A DNA stretch of 64,000 bases from Pseudomonas putida S13.1.2 (GTDB lineage: Bacteria > Pseudomonadota > Gammaproteobacteria > Pseudomonadales > Pseudomonadaceae), in the NCBI RefSeq assembly GCF_000498395.2, contig NZ_CP010979.1, positions 3,782,001-3,846,000 on the forward strand, given 5' to 3'. Within the stretch, counting starts at the first letter, position 1. The number at the start of each line of letters is the position of its first letter. The notes under the pieces were generated by a model. The model made no database searches and was not told the DNA's origin. It was given only the letters and a program-made list of their open reading frames with translations. A program made the position numbers and the translations under genes. Of the stretch, positions 43,800 to 53,224 are shown in pieces.

Positions 43800-44831
43800 A
43801 TGCCCCTAGCCGTCCAGTTCACCCAGGTTTCCCGCACCTTCGGCGAGGTCAAGGCGGTCGACCAGGTCAGTATCGACATCATCGATGGCGAGTTCTTCTC
43901 CATGCTCGGCCCTTCGGGTTCGGGCAAGACCACCTGCCTGCGGCTGATCGCCGGCTTCGAGCAACCCACGAGTGGTTCGATCCGCATCCACGGTGCCGAA
44001 GCCGCTGGCGTGCCGCCCTACCAGCGCGACGTCAACACCGTGTTCCAGGACTACGCCCTGTTCCCGCACATGAACGTGCTGGACAACATCGCCTACGGCC
44101 TGAAGGTAAAGGGCGTGGCAAAGGCCGAACGCCACAGCCGCGCCGAAGAAGCCCTGGCCATGGTGGCCCTGGCCGAATATGGCGCGCGCAAGCCGGCGCA
44201 GCTGTCCGGCGGCCAGCGCCAGCGTGTGGCCCTGGCCCGTGCCCTGGTCAACCGGCCACGGGTATTGCTGCTGGATGAACCACTGGGCGCGCTGGACCTG
44301 AAGTTGCGCGAACAGATGCAGGGCGAGCTGAAAAAGCTGCAACGCCAGCTGGGCATCACCTTCATCTTCGTCACCCACGACCAGACCGAGGCCCTGTCGA
44401 TGTCCGACCGGGTCGCGGTGTTCAACCGCGGCCGTATCGAACAGGTCGACACCCCGCGCAATCTGTACATGAAGCCCGCCACCACTTTCGTCGCTGAATT
44501 CGTCGGCACTTCCAACGTGGTGCGTGGCGAACTGGCCATGCAGCTCAACGGTAGCCCGGCGCCCTTCTCCATCCGCCCCGAGCACATCCGCCTGGGCGAC
44601 CTTGTGGTCACCAGCCACGAAGTGCAGGTAAGCGGCCTGTTGCGCGATATCCAGTACCAGGGCAGCGCCACCCGCTTCGAGTTGCAACTGGACAGCGGCC
44701 AGCTGTTGGCGGTAAGCCAGGCCAACGACCGCTGGCAAGCGCAGGCCCACCCCTGGCAGCCCGGGCAACGGGTGCAGGCACACTGGCCCCGCGAGGCCAT
44801 GACCGTGTTGCAGGAAACCGAGGCCCGCTGA
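43800..44831 (+). CDS. ydcT: YdcT, ABC transporter ATPase
   Basis: Energises the YdcSTUV importer, 343 residues. Walker A GPSGSGKT at 37-44, signature LSGGQRQR, Walker B VLLLDEPLGALD, H-loop VTHDQTEA, then a C-terminal TOBE-type regulatory domain (FSIRPEHIRLGD). The match is to the PotA/YdcT group. The ribosome binding site is weak. The ydcU start comes one base after the stop. Confidence 0.95.
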   Translation: MPLAVQFTQVSRTFGEVKAVDQVSIDIIDGEFFSMLGPSGSGKTTCLRLIAGFEQPTSGSIRIHGAEAAGVPPYQRDVNTVFQDYALFPHMNVLDNIAYGLKVKGVAKAERHSRAEEALAMVALAEYGARKPAQLSGGQRQRVALARALVNRPRVLLLDEPLGALDLKLREQMQGELKKLQRQLGITFIFVTHDQTEALSMSDRVAVFNRGRIEQVDTPRNLYMKPATTFVAEFVGTSNVVRGELAMQLNGSPAPFSIRPEHIRLGDLVVTSHEVQVSGLLRDIQYQGSATRFELQLDSGQLLAVSQANDRWQAQAHPWQPGQRVQAHWPREAMTVLQETEAR

Positions 44832-44832
44832 G

Positions 44833-45744
44833 ATGAGCACACTGCGCAGCCTGGCCAACCTGCTGTACCGGCGGCCCAACCTGTACCTGGCACTGCTGCT
44901 GGTACCCCCGCTGACCTGGTTCGGCGCAATCTACCTGGGTTCGTTGCTGAACCTGCTGTGGCAAGGCTTCTATACCTTCGACGACTTCACCATGGCGGTG
45001 ACCCCGGACCTGACCCTGGGCAACTTCGCCGCGCTGTTCAACCCATCGAACTTCGACATCATCCTGCGCACCCTGGGCATGGCGGTGGCGGTGTCGTTGG
45101 CCAGCGCGGTACTGGCCTTCCCCATCGCCTATTACATGGCGCGCTACACCAGCGGCAAGACCAAGGCGTTTTTCTACATAGCGGTAATGATGCCGATGTG
45201 GGCCAGCTATATCGTCAAGACTTATGCCTGGACCCTGCTGCTGGCCAAGGGCGGCGTGGCCCAGTGGTTCGTCCAGCAGTTGCACCTGGACGGCCTGCTG
45301 CAAGCGGTGCTGGCGGTGCCGGGCGTGGGCGGCAGCACGCTGTCGACTTCCCAGCTGGGGCGCTTCATGGTGTTCGTGTACATCTGGCTGCCGTTCATGA
45401 TCCTGCCGATACAGGCCGCGCTGGAGCGCCTGCCGCCTTCGCTGCTGCAAGCCTCGGCAGACCTTGGCGCACGGCCTGGGCAAACCTTCGTGCAGGTGAT
45501 CTTGCCGCTGTCGATCCCGGGCATCGCCGCCGGCTCCATCTTTACCTTCTCGCTCACCCTGGGTGACTTCATCGTGCCGCAACTGGTCGGCCCACCCGGG
45601 TACTTCATCGGCAGCATGGTCTATGCCCAGCAAGGGGCGATCGGCAACATGCCGATGGCCGCCGCGTTCACCCTGGTGCCCATCGTGCTGATTGCGGTGT
45701 ACCTGTCCATCGTCAAGCGCCTGGGGGCCTTCGATGCACTCTGA
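44833..45744 (+). CDS. ydcU: YdcU, ABC transporter permease
   Basis: Inner-membrane permease, 303 residues, six predicted spans (first about 18-45) with the EAA-type coupling loop (LQASADLGARPGQTFVQVIL). Homologous to PotB/YdcU. Starts one base after ydcT and overlaps ydcV by 11 bases. Confidence 0.94.
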   Translation: MSTLRSLANLLYRRPNLYLALLLVPPLTWFGAIYLGSLLNLLWQGFYTFDDFTMAVTPDLTLGNFAALFNPSNFDIILRTLGMAVAVSLASAVLAFPIAYYMARYTSGKTKAFFYIAVMMPMWASYIVKTYAWTLLLAKGGVAQWFVQQLHLDGLLQAVLAVPGVGGSTLSTSQLGRFMVFVYIWLPFMILPIQAALERLPPSLLQASADLGARPGQTFVQVILPLSIPGIAAGSIFTFSLTLGDFIVPQLVGPPGYFIGSMVYAQQGAIGNMPMAAAFTLVPIVLIAVYLSIVKRLGAFDAL

Positions 45745-46540
45745 AAAAGCTTCAATAGGGCTGCGACTGGCGGCTTGGGGCGGGCTGCTGTTCCTGCACT
45801 TCCCGATCCTGATCATCTTCTTGTACGCCTTCAACACCGAAGACGCGGCATTCAGCTTCCCACCCAAGGGCTTCACCCTGAAGTGGATTGGCGTGGCCTT
45901 CGCCCGCCCCGATGTGCTGGAGGCGATCAAGCTGTCGCTGCAGGTGGCCTGCCTGGCCACGCTGATTGCCCTGGTGCTCGGCACACTGGCGTCAGTCGCA
46001 TTGTATCGGCGCAGCTTCTTCGGCAAAGAGAGCATTTCGTTGATGCTGATCCTGCCCATCGCCCTGCCCGGCATCATCACCGGCATCGCCCTGCTCTCGG
46101 CATTCAAGTCCCTGGGGATAGAGCCCGGGGTGTTCACCATCGTGGTCGGCCACGCCACGTTCTGCGTGGTGATCGTCTACAACAATGTGATCGCCCGCCT
46201 GCGGCGCACCTCGCAAAGCCTGATCGAAGCGTCGATGGACCTGGGCGCCGATGGCTGGCAGACCTTCCGCTACATCATCCTGCCCAACCTCGGCTCGGCG
46301 CTGCTGGCCGGCGGCATGCTGGCTTTTGCGCTGTCGTTCGATGAAATCATCGTCACCACCTTCACCGCCGGCCACGAACGCACCCTGCCGATCTGGCTGC
46401 TCAACCAGCTGAGCCGCCCGCGCGACGTGCCGGTGACCAACGTGGTCGCCATGCTGGTGATGCTGGTGACCATGCTGCCAATCCTTGGCGCCTATTACCT
46501 GACCCGTGGCGGCGAAAGCGTCGCGGGCAGTGGCAAATGA
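45734..46540 (+). CDS. ydcV: YdcV, ABC transporter permease
   Basis: Second permease, 268 residues from ATG 45734 (MHSEKASIGLRLAAWGG), PotC/YdcV type, with the coupling loop IEASMDLGADGWQTFRYIIL. Overlap with the ydcU end by 11 bases sets the start. patD begins 16 bases downstream. Confidence 0.94.
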   Translation: MHSEKASIGLRLAAWGGLLFLHFPILIIFLYAFNTEDAAFSFPPKGFTLKWIGVAFARPDVLEAIKLSLQVACLATLIALVLGTLASVALYRRSFFGKESISLMLILPIALPGIITGIALLSAFKSLGIEPGVFTIVVGHATFCVVIVYNNVIARLRRTSQSLIEASMDLGADGWQTFRYIILPNLGSALLAGGMLAFALSFDEIIVTTFTAGHERTLPIWLLNQLSRPRDVPVTNVVAMLVMLVTMLPILGAYYLTRGGESVAGSGK

Positions 46541-46556
46541 CCCTGGAGGAGCCCCG

Positions 46557-47981
46557 ATGCAAACGCAGATGCTGATCAATGGCCAACTGATCGCCGGCCA
46601 AGGCCCGGCCTGGACCGTGCTCAACCCCGCGCTGGGAACCGCCCTGGCGCAGATCAACGAAGCCACCGAAGCCCAGGTGGACAGCGCCGTGCGCGCCGCC
46701 GACCAGGCCTTCGACAGCTGGTCGCAAACCAGCCCCAAGGACCGCTCGCAAACCTTGCTGGCGCTGGCGGATGCCATCGAAGCCCATGGCGATGAGCTGG
46801 CCCGGCTGGAATCGCAGAACTGCGGCAAGCCCCTGAGCGCCGCGCTGAACGATGAAATCCCGGCGATTGCCGATGTGTTCCGCTACTTTGCCGGCGCGGC
46901 GCGCTGCCTGGGCGGCTTGGCCGCGGGCGAGTACCTGCCGGGCCACACCTCGATGATCCGCCGCGACCCATTGGGTGTGGTTGCCTCCATCGCGCCGTGG
47001 AACTATCCGCTGATGATGTTGGCGTGGAAGATCGCCCCGGCCCTGGCAGCCGGCAACACGGTGGTGATCAAACCCTCCGAACTGACCCCGCTGACTGCCT
47101 TGCGCCTGGGTGAACTGGCCCAGGACCTGCTGCCGCCGGGCGTGCTGAACATTCTGTTTGGCCGCGGCCAGACCGTCGGCAACCCGCTGGTCAACCATCC
47201 CAAGGTGCGCATGGTGTCGCTGACAGGCTCCATACCCACTGGCGCGCACATCATCAGCGCCACCGCCGACAGCGTGAAACGCATGCACATGGAGCTGGGC
47301 GGCAAGGCCCCTGTGCTGGTGTTCGACGATGCCGACATCGACGCCGCCATCGACGGCATCCGCACCTTCGGCTTCTACAACGCCGGCCAGGACTGCACCG
47401 CAGCCTGTCGCCTGTACGTGCAGGCCGGAATCTACGAGCGCTTTGTCGAGCGCCTGGGTGAAGCCGTAGCCAGCCTCAAGCCTGGGTTGCAGGAGGCTGA
47501 GGACACCGAGCTGGGGCCGCTGATCAGTGCCCAGCATCGCGACAAGGTCGCCGGGCTGGTGGAGCGGGCCATCGCTCAACCGCACATCCGCCTGGTGACG
47601 GGGGGCAAGGCAATTGATGGCGATGGTTTTTACTTCGAGCCGACCGTGCTGGCCGACGCGCTGCAGGACGACGAGATCGTACGCAACGAAGTGTTCGGCC
47701 CTGTGGTATCGGTCACCCGCTTCAATGACGAAGCCCAGGCGCTGGAATGGGCCAACGACTCCAACTACGGCCTGGCCTCATCGGTCTGGACCCGCGACAC
47801 CGGCCGCGCCCATCGCCTGGCGGCGCGCTTGCAGTATGGCTGCACCTGGGTGAATACCCACTTCATGCTGGTCAGCGAAATGCCCCATGGCGGGCAGAAG
47901 CATTCGGGGTATGGGAAGGATATGTCGATGTATGGGCTGGAGGACTACACCTGCGTGCGGCATGTGATGATCAAGCATTAA
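46557..47981 (+). CDS. patD: Gamma-aminobutyraldehyde dehydrogenase
   Basis: Oxidises 4-aminobutanal to GABA with NAD+, the second step of putrescine breakdown by the transaminase route. The 474 residues equal E. coli PatD (YdcW). Active site: N149 (PWNY), E246 (MELGGK) and nucleophile C280 (AGQDCTAAC). GGAGGA seven bases upstream fixes the ATG at 46557. Last gene of ydcSTUV-patD. The aminotransferase making the aldehyde is not in the window. Confidence 0.95.
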   Translation: MQTQMLINGQLIAGQGPAWTVLNPALGTALAQINEATEAQVDSAVRAADQAFDSWSQTSPKDRSQTLLALADAIEAHGDELARLESQNCGKPLSAALNDEIPAIADVFRYFAGAARCLGGLAAGEYLPGHTSMIRRDPLGVVASIAPWNYPLMMLAWKIAPALAAGNTVVIKPSELTPLTALRLGELAQDLLPPGVLNILFGRGQTVGNPLVNHPKVRMVSLTGSIPTGAHIISATADSVKRMHMELGGKAPVLVFDDADIDAAIDGIRTFGFYNAGQDCTAACRLYVQAGIYERFVERLGEAVASLKPGLQEAEDTELGPLISAQHRDKVAGLVERAIAQPHIRLVTGGKAIDGDGFYFEPTVLADALQDDEIVRNEVFGPVVSVTRFNDEAQALEWANDSNYGLASSVWTRDTGRAHRLAARLQYGCTWVNTHFMLVSEMPHGGQKHSGYGKDMSMYGLEDYTCVRHVMIKH

Positions 47982-48139
47982 GTGCTCTGACCGAGGGTGT
48001 TGACTGCCCCTCGGTCAAAATCTCAGAAATTTCCTTCAACCGAGATCGACTTGAGACGTGTGAAAAGAGCATCAAACAACGGGTCAGCGATATCCTCAGC
48101 AAGGCTGCCTATAACTGATTCGAGCTGCCGACACGGTCA

Positions 48140-48258
48140 TTGTAGGAGCGGCCTTGCGTCGCGATGGGCTGCGAAGCGGCCCCAGCATTGTCAGCGGCGG
48201 AGCTGAAAATCTGGGGCCGCTTCGCAGCCCATCGCGACACAAGGCCGCTCCTACAGGG
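48140..48258. repeat. REP pair (type B)
   Basis: Inverted pair of TGTAGGAGCGGCCTTGCGTC and complement with inner gctgcgaagcggcc and ggccgcttcgcagc arms, between convergent patD and the reductase gene. The rest of 47982-48275 shows no gene. Confidence 0.88.
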
Positions 48259-48275
48259 ACCGCGCAAGGGTTGGG

Positions 48276-49382
48276 TCAGTCGCGCAGATCGGACTCGTGA
48301 ATCGGGTTGGCGCGGCTGGTCGCGCGTTGGTATTGCGCAGGCCAGGTGGCCTTGTTGCCGCCCAGGTCGTCGTCGGCGTGCAGTGGCCAGTACGGGTCAC
48401 GCAACAGCTCGCGGGCGAGGAAGATGAGGTCGGCCTGGCCGGTGCGCAGGATGTGCTCGGCCTGGGCCGGTTCAGTGATCATGCCCACGGTGCCGGTGGC
48501 AATTTCCGATTCCTTGCGCACGCGTTCGGCGAAGCGGGTCTGGTAGCCGGGGCCGGTGGGGATCTCGGCGTTTATCGAGGTACCGCCAGAGGACACATCG
48601 ATCAGGTCCACACCCAACCCTCGCAAGCGGCGGGCCAGTTCGACGGTTTCATCCGGGTTCCAGCCGTCCTCGACCCAATCGGTTGCCGAAACCCGCACCA
48701 ACAGCGGCAATTCGGCAGGCCAGACCGTGCGCACGGCCTCGACCACCTGCAAGGTCAGACGGATACGGTTTTCGAAGCAACTACCGTACTCGTCACGGCG
48801 CTGGTTGCTCAGTGGTGACAGGAACTGGTGCAGCAGGTAGCCATGGGCGGCGTGTATTTCGACTACCTTGAAACCGGCCTTCAAGGCGCGTTCGGTCGCG
48901 GCGACAAAGGCCGCGATCACGCCCTGGATCTCGTTCGGGGTCAGCTCGTGTGGCGGTGTGTGTTGCGGGTCGAAGGCGATCTTCGATGGGCCTACTGGCT
49001 GCCAGCCTCCCTCTTCAAGCTTCACACTGCCCTGTTTGCCCAGCCATGGGCGATAGGTACTGGCCTTGCGCCCGGCGTGCGCCAACTGTATGCCCGGCAC
49101 GGCGCCCTGGGCGGTGATGAAACGGGTGATGCGTTGCAGCGGCGCGATCTGGGCGTCGTCCCACAGGCCCAGGTCTTCGGCGGTGATGCGGCCATCGGCG
49201 GTAACTGCCACGGCTTCCGTGATCACCAGACCGGCGCCACCCACAGCACGGCTGCCCAAATGGACAAGGTGCCAGTCGTTGGCCAGGCCATCGATGGCGG
49301 AATACTGGCACATCGGCGATACCGCGATGCGGTTGGGCAAGGTCAGCTGACGCAGGGTGTAAGGCTCGAGCAGCAGGCTCAT
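48276..49382 (-). CDS. Old yellow enzyme-family NADH:flavin oxidoreductase (YqjM/XenA class)
   Basis: FMN-dependent ene-reductase, 368 residues from ATG 49382, with GGAGG 9 bases upstream. TIM barrel with N-terminal ANDWHLVHLGSRAVGGAGL, IQLAHAGRKAS (substrate-binding His/Arg), EIHAAHGYLLHQFLSPLSNQ with the catalytic HAAHGYL, and the FMN-binding ADLIFLARELLRDPYWP end. C24 in SPMCQYS is the redox-tuning cysteine of the YqjM class. It may reduce enones or nitro compounds. It is related to, but not the same as, P. putida XenA. Confidence 0.92.
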   Translation of the reverse strand: MSLLLEPYTLRQLTLPNRIAVSPMCQYSAIDGLANDWHLVHLGSRAVGGAGLVITEAVAVTADGRITAEDLGLWDDAQIAPLQRITRFITAQGAVPGIQLAHAGRKASTYRPWLGKQGSVKLEEGGWQPVGPSKIAFDPQHTPPHELTPNEIQGVIAAFVAATERALKAGFKVVEIHAAHGYLLHQFLSPLSNQRRDEYGSCFENRIRLTLQVVEAVRTVWPAELPLLVRVSATDWVEDGWNPDETVELARRLRGLGVDLIDVSSGGTSINAEIPTGPGYQTRFAERVRKESEIATGTVGMITEPAQAEHILRTGQADLIFLARELLRDPYWPLHADDDLGGNKATWPAQYQRATSRANPIHESDLRD

Positions 49383-49541
49383 GAGGGCACCTCCCAAGGA
49401 CTCCAATGGTGATCCGGCCCGGACACTCAATTGCACGTCCCTGGCCCAGGTCCGGTCATAACTTCAGACTAGACCAGAATGGGTGGGGGGGAGGTTCCAT
49501 GGGATTTGGGTGCCTGCCTTGAGAGCGATGTCGTCTTTGAG

Positions 49542-49569
49542 ATCGAGCGCCGCGCGGGCGGCGCTCGAT
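49542..49569. repeat. Perfect 28-base inverted repeat downstream of recJ
   Basis: atcgagcgccgc/gcggcgctcgat around a 4-base loop, 42 bases past the recJ stop. It may act as a weak terminator. Similar sequence recurs at 11293-11320, suggesting a repeat family. Otherwise 49383-49611 has no gene. Confidence 0.6.
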
Positions 49570-49611
49570 TTCCGCCACACCAAACAAATCAAGGCAAGCC
49601 CAGCGAACCCG

Positions 49612-51321
49612 TCAGCGCGGCTCCATGTGGGCAATCATCAACTGCACGCTTTCGTTGCCACGAAACTCGTTCACATCCAGCTTGTACGCCAGTTCGACCC
49701 AGCGCACCGTCGGGTTCGGCCACACTTCGCGGTCGACGCCGAAGGCAATACCATCCAGGCGCACCGCACCACACTCGCTCTTGAGCACCACCTTCAGGTG
49801 CCGCTCGCCCACCACGCGCTGCTCCACCAGCTGGAACACGCCGTGGAACAGCGGCTCGGGGAAATGCTGGCCCCAGGGCCCGGCGTGGCGCAGGGCCTTG
49901 GCCAGGTCGAGGTGGAATTCCTCCACGGCCAGGCTGCCATCGGACAACAGCCGGCCTGTCAGGTCTTCCTCACGCAGCTGGCGCCGCACTTCTTCGTCGA
50001 ACGCCTGGGCAAAGGCCGGGAAATTACCCTCGGGCAACGATAACCCCGCCGCCATGGCGTGGCCGCCGAACTTGCTGATCAGTTGCGGGTGACGCGCCGC
50101 CACGGCATCCAGCGCATCGCGGATGTGGAAGCCCGGCACCGAGCGCGCCGAGCCTTTGAGCATGCCCTCGCCGGCATCCGCGAAGGCGATGGTTGGCCGG
50201 TGATAACGCTCTTTAAGGCGCGAAGCCAGAATACCGATTACACCCTGGTGCCAGTCGGCATCGAACAGGCACAGTCCATACGGCATCGACTCGACCGGCA
50301 GGTCCTTGAGCTGGGCCAGGGCCTCGCGCTGCATGCCCTGCTCGATGGACTTGCGGTCCTGATTCAAATCGTCCAGCTGCTGGGCCATGTCCTGGGCCAG
50401 CGCCGCGTCTTCGCACAACAGGCATTCGATGCCCAGGCTCATGTCGTCCAGGCGGCCAGCGGCGTTCAGCCGTGGGCCGAGGATAAAACCAAGGTCAGTC
50501 GAGGTGATGCGCCGGTGATCGCGGCGGGCCACTTCGAGAATCGCCTTCAGCCCTGGCCGGGCGCGGCCGGCGCGGATGCGCTCGAGGCCCTGGTGCACCA
50601 GGATGCGGTTGTTGGCGTCCAGCGGCACCACGTCGGCGACGCTGCCCAACGCAACCAGGTCGAGCAGTTCGCCGATGTTGGGCTGTGGTTGCGTCTCGTA
50701 GCGCCCCAGGCTGCGCAGGCGCGCGCGCAGGGCCATCAGCACGTAGAAGATCACCCCTACCCCGGCCAGCGCCTTGCTCGGGAACGTACAGCCCGGCTGG
50801 TTAGGGTTGATGATGGCGTCGGCGTCGGGCAATTGCTGGCCCGGCAGGTGGTGGTCGGTGACCAGCACCTTGAGCCCGGCGGCCTTGGCTGCCGCCACAC
50901 CCTCGACGCTGGAAATGCCGTTGTCCACGGTGATCAGCAGTTGCGGCTGACGCTGCAGCGCCACCTCGACGATTTCCGGGGTCAGGCCATAGCCGTATTC
51001 GAAGCGGTTGGGCACCAGGTAATCGACGTGGGCTGCACCCATCAGGCGCAGGCCCAGCACCCCGACGGTGCTGGCGGTGGCGCCATCGGCATCGAAGTCG
51101 CCAACGATAAGAATGCGCTGGCGCTGGTCCAGCGCCTCGACCAGCAGGTCGACACCGGCCTCGATGCCCTTGAGTTGCTGGTAGGGCAGCAGGCGCGCCA
51201 GGCTTTTGTCCAGTTCGGCCTCGCACTGTACGCCGCGCGCGGCGTACAGACGGGTCAACAAGGGTGGCAGGTTACCCAGAAATGGCAGGGTCGGCGGCAG
51301 GGGGCGAGGTTCGATGCGCAT
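49612..51321 (-). CDS. recJ: Single-stranded-DNA exonuclease RecJ
   Basis: 5'-3' exonuclease on single-stranded DNA in recombination and repair. At 569 residues it is typical. DHH-family motifs run in order: IVGDFDADGATAS (I), TVDNGISS (II), VTDHHLPG (III, DHH), and GVGVIFYVLMAL. DHHA1 motifs follow (FGGHAMAAGLSL). It starts 8 bases after the YaeQ gene, so the two are one transcript. Confidence 0.97.
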   Translation of the reverse strand: MRIEPRPLPPTLPFLGNLPPLLTRLYAARGVQCEAELDKSLARLLPYQQLKGIEAGVDLLVEALDQRQRILIVGDFDADGATASTVGVLGLRLMGAAHVDYLVPNRFEYGYGLTPEIVEVALQRQPQLLITVDNGISSVEGVAAAKAAGLKVLVTDHHLPGQQLPDADAIINPNQPGCTFPSKALAGVGVIFYVLMALRARLRSLGRYETQPQPNIGELLDLVALGSVADVVPLDANNRILVHQGLERIRAGRARPGLKAILEVARRDHRRITSTDLGFILGPRLNAAGRLDDMSLGIECLLCEDAALAQDMAQQLDDLNQDRKSIEQGMQREALAQLKDLPVESMPYGLCLFDADWHQGVIGILASRLKERYHRPTIAFADAGEGMLKGSARSVPGFHIRDALDAVAARHPQLISKFGGHAMAAGLSLPEGNFPAFAQAFDEEVRRQLREEDLTGRLLSDGSLAVEEFHLDLAKALRHAGPWGQHFPEPLFHGVFQLVEQRVVGERHLKVVLKSECGAVRLDGIAFGVDREVWPNPTVRWVELAYKLDVNEFRGNESVQLMIAHMEPR

Positions 51322-51329
51322 GGGTCGCT

Positions 51330-51872
51330 TCAGCCACGCTCACCGAGCAGCCACTGCAGTTGCACCTCGTGCTGGCCACGGTCATCGGTCACGAACACCG
51401 TACCTTCACTGATCATCACGTCCCACTTGATGCTGCGCGGCATGTCGGTAGCCAGCGTCTCCAGCACCTCCTGAGGCACGGCAGCGATGTTCAGGTTTTT
51501 CAGGTTCTTGACCGCGCCCACCACCTTGCCCTCCCACACGCGCAGGCTGCCATAGGCCAGCAGGCTGGTGCGTTCGGTGCGGCGCGAGCACCAGGTCAGG
51601 CGGTCGGCGTCCGGCTGGCCTACTTCGATCCAGTGCAACACACGATCGTCCAGGCTCTTTTCCCACAGCGCCGGCTCATCGACATCCGACAGACCGCGGC
51701 CAAACGACAAGTTCTCGTTGTACCAGAGCGCATACGCCAACAGACGAACCGCCATACGCTCTTCGGTTTCCGAAGGGTGGCGAGCAATGGTCTGCTTGAC
51801 GCTTTCGTAGACATTGCGGTCAAGGTCGGTCAGATTCAATTCGAACTTGTAGGTGGTGGACGGCTGGGCCAT
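51330..51872 (-). CDS. yaeQ: YaeQ-family protein
   Basis: A 180-residue protein with the YaeQ signature (YKFELNLTDLDRNVYESVKQ, LAYALWYNENLSFGRGLSD, EGTVFVTD at the end). The fold resembles PD-(D/E)XK nucleases. The role is unsettled, with old reports linking it to hemolysin transcription elongation. Co-transcribed with recJ (8-base gap). Confidence 0.94.
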   Translation of the reverse strand: MAQPSTTYKFELNLTDLDRNVYESVKQTIARHPSETEERMAVRLLAYALWYNENLSFGRGLSDVDEPALWEKSLDDRVLHWIEVGQPDADRLTWCSRRTERTSLLAYGSLRVWEGKVVGAVKNLKNLNIAAVPQEVLETLATDMPRSIKWDVMISEGTVFVTDDRGQHEVQLQWLLGERG

Positions 51873-52003
51873 GGTCGACGGGCTTCGTGCAAAAGAAAAG
51901 TGGCACAGTCTAACCCATCCGCTCCCTCCATGCGCCGCAGCAGTACCCGGCGAAACCGACGTGTGATAAAACCACGGCTCTGCCCAGCTGCCACGGATGC
52001 CCC

Positions 52004-53203
52004 ATGTCGACGCCCAGCAAACCCCTCGCCGGCCTCAAAGTTGTCGAACTCGGCACCCTGATTGCCGGGCCGTTCGCCTCGCGCATCTGCGCCGAATTCG
52101 GCGCCGAGGTGATCAAGGTCGAATCCCCCGACGGCGGCGACCCGTTGCGCAAGTGGCGCAAGCTGTATGAGGGCACTTCGCTGTGGTGGTTCGTGCAGGC
52201 GCGCAACAAGCAATCGCTCACCCTCAACCTCAAGCACCCCGAAGGCCTCGAGATTCTGAAGCGCCTGCTGGCCGACGCCGACATCCTGATCGAGAACTTC
52301 CGCCCGGGCGTGCTGGAAAAACTCGGCCTGGGCTGGGATGTGCTGCATGCGCTTAACCCGCGCCTGGTGATGGTGCGCCTCTCGGGCTTTGGCCAGACCG
52401 GGCCGATGAAAGACCAACCGGGCTTCGGCGCCGTGGGCGAATCGATGGGCGGTTTGCGCTACATCACCGGCTTCGACGACCGCCCGCCGGTGCGCACGGG
52501 CATTTCCATCGGTGACTCGATTGCCGCCCTGTGGGGGGTGATCGGTGCGCTGATGGCGCTGCGCCACCGCGAGGTCAATGGCGGCCAGGGCCAGGTGGTG
52601 GACGTGGCGCTGTACGAGGCGATCTTCGCCATGATGGAAAGCATGGTCCCGGAGTTCGATGTGTTCGGTTTTATCCGCGAGCGCACCGGCAACATCATGC
52701 CGGGTATCACCCCCTCCTCCATCCACACCAGCGCCGACGGCAAGCACGTGCAGATCGGCGCCAACGGCGATGCCATCTTCAAGCGCTTCATGCAGGCCAT
52801 CGGCCGTGCCGACCTGGCAGACGACCCGGCCCTGGCCAGCAACGATGGCCGCGACCTGCGCCGTGACGAGCTGTACGGGGTGATCGACCGCTGGGCCAAC
52901 AGCCTGCCTCTTGAGCAACTGATGCAGGTACTGACCACGGCCGAAGTACCGGCCAGCCGTATCTATTCGGCCGAGGACATGTTCAATGACCCGCAGTACC
53001 TGGCGCGGGAAATGTTCCTGCAGGCCAAGCTGCCGGACGGCAAGCCGTTCCGCATGCCGGGCATCGTGCCCAAGCTGTCGGATACACCTGGCTCCACCGA
53101 ATGGGTCGGCCCGGCGCTGGGCGAACACACCGAGGCATTGCTCACCCGCCTGGGCTACGACGCAGCGGCCATTGCCGGCCTGCGCGAAGCCGGCGCGGTC
53201 TGA
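52004..53203 (+). CDS. CaiB/BaiF-family CoA transferase
   Basis: Class III CoA transferase, 399 residues, moving CoA between acyl groups via a glutaryl- or aspartyl-CoA-type intermediate. KVVELGTLIAGPFASRICAE near the start, NLKHPEG, IENFRPGVLEKLG, and the catalytic Asp D171 in SIGDSIAALWG. Substrate unknown. No acyl-CoA dehydrogenase is adjacent, which in relatives would point to glutarate metabolism. Divergent from yaeQ. Confidence 0.93.
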   Translation: MSTPSKPLAGLKVVELGTLIAGPFASRICAEFGAEVIKVESPDGGDPLRKWRKLYEGTSLWWFVQARNKQSLTLNLKHPEGLEILKRLLADADILIENFRPGVLEKLGLGWDVLHALNPRLVMVRLSGFGQTGPMKDQPGFGAVGESMGGLRYITGFDDRPPVRTGISIGDSIAALWGVIGALMALRHREVNGGQGQVVDVALYEAIFAMMESMVPEFDVFGFIRERTGNIMPGITPSSIHTSADGKHVQIGANGDAIFKRFMQAIGRADLADDPALASNDGRDLRRDELYGVIDRWANSLPLEQLMQVLTTAEVPASRIYSAEDMFNDPQYLAREMFLQAKLPDGKPFRMPGIVPKLSDTPGSTEWVGPALGEHTEALLTRLGYDAAAIAGLREAGAV

Positions 53204-53224
53204 CGCCTGGCGCCGCCCTCGCCC

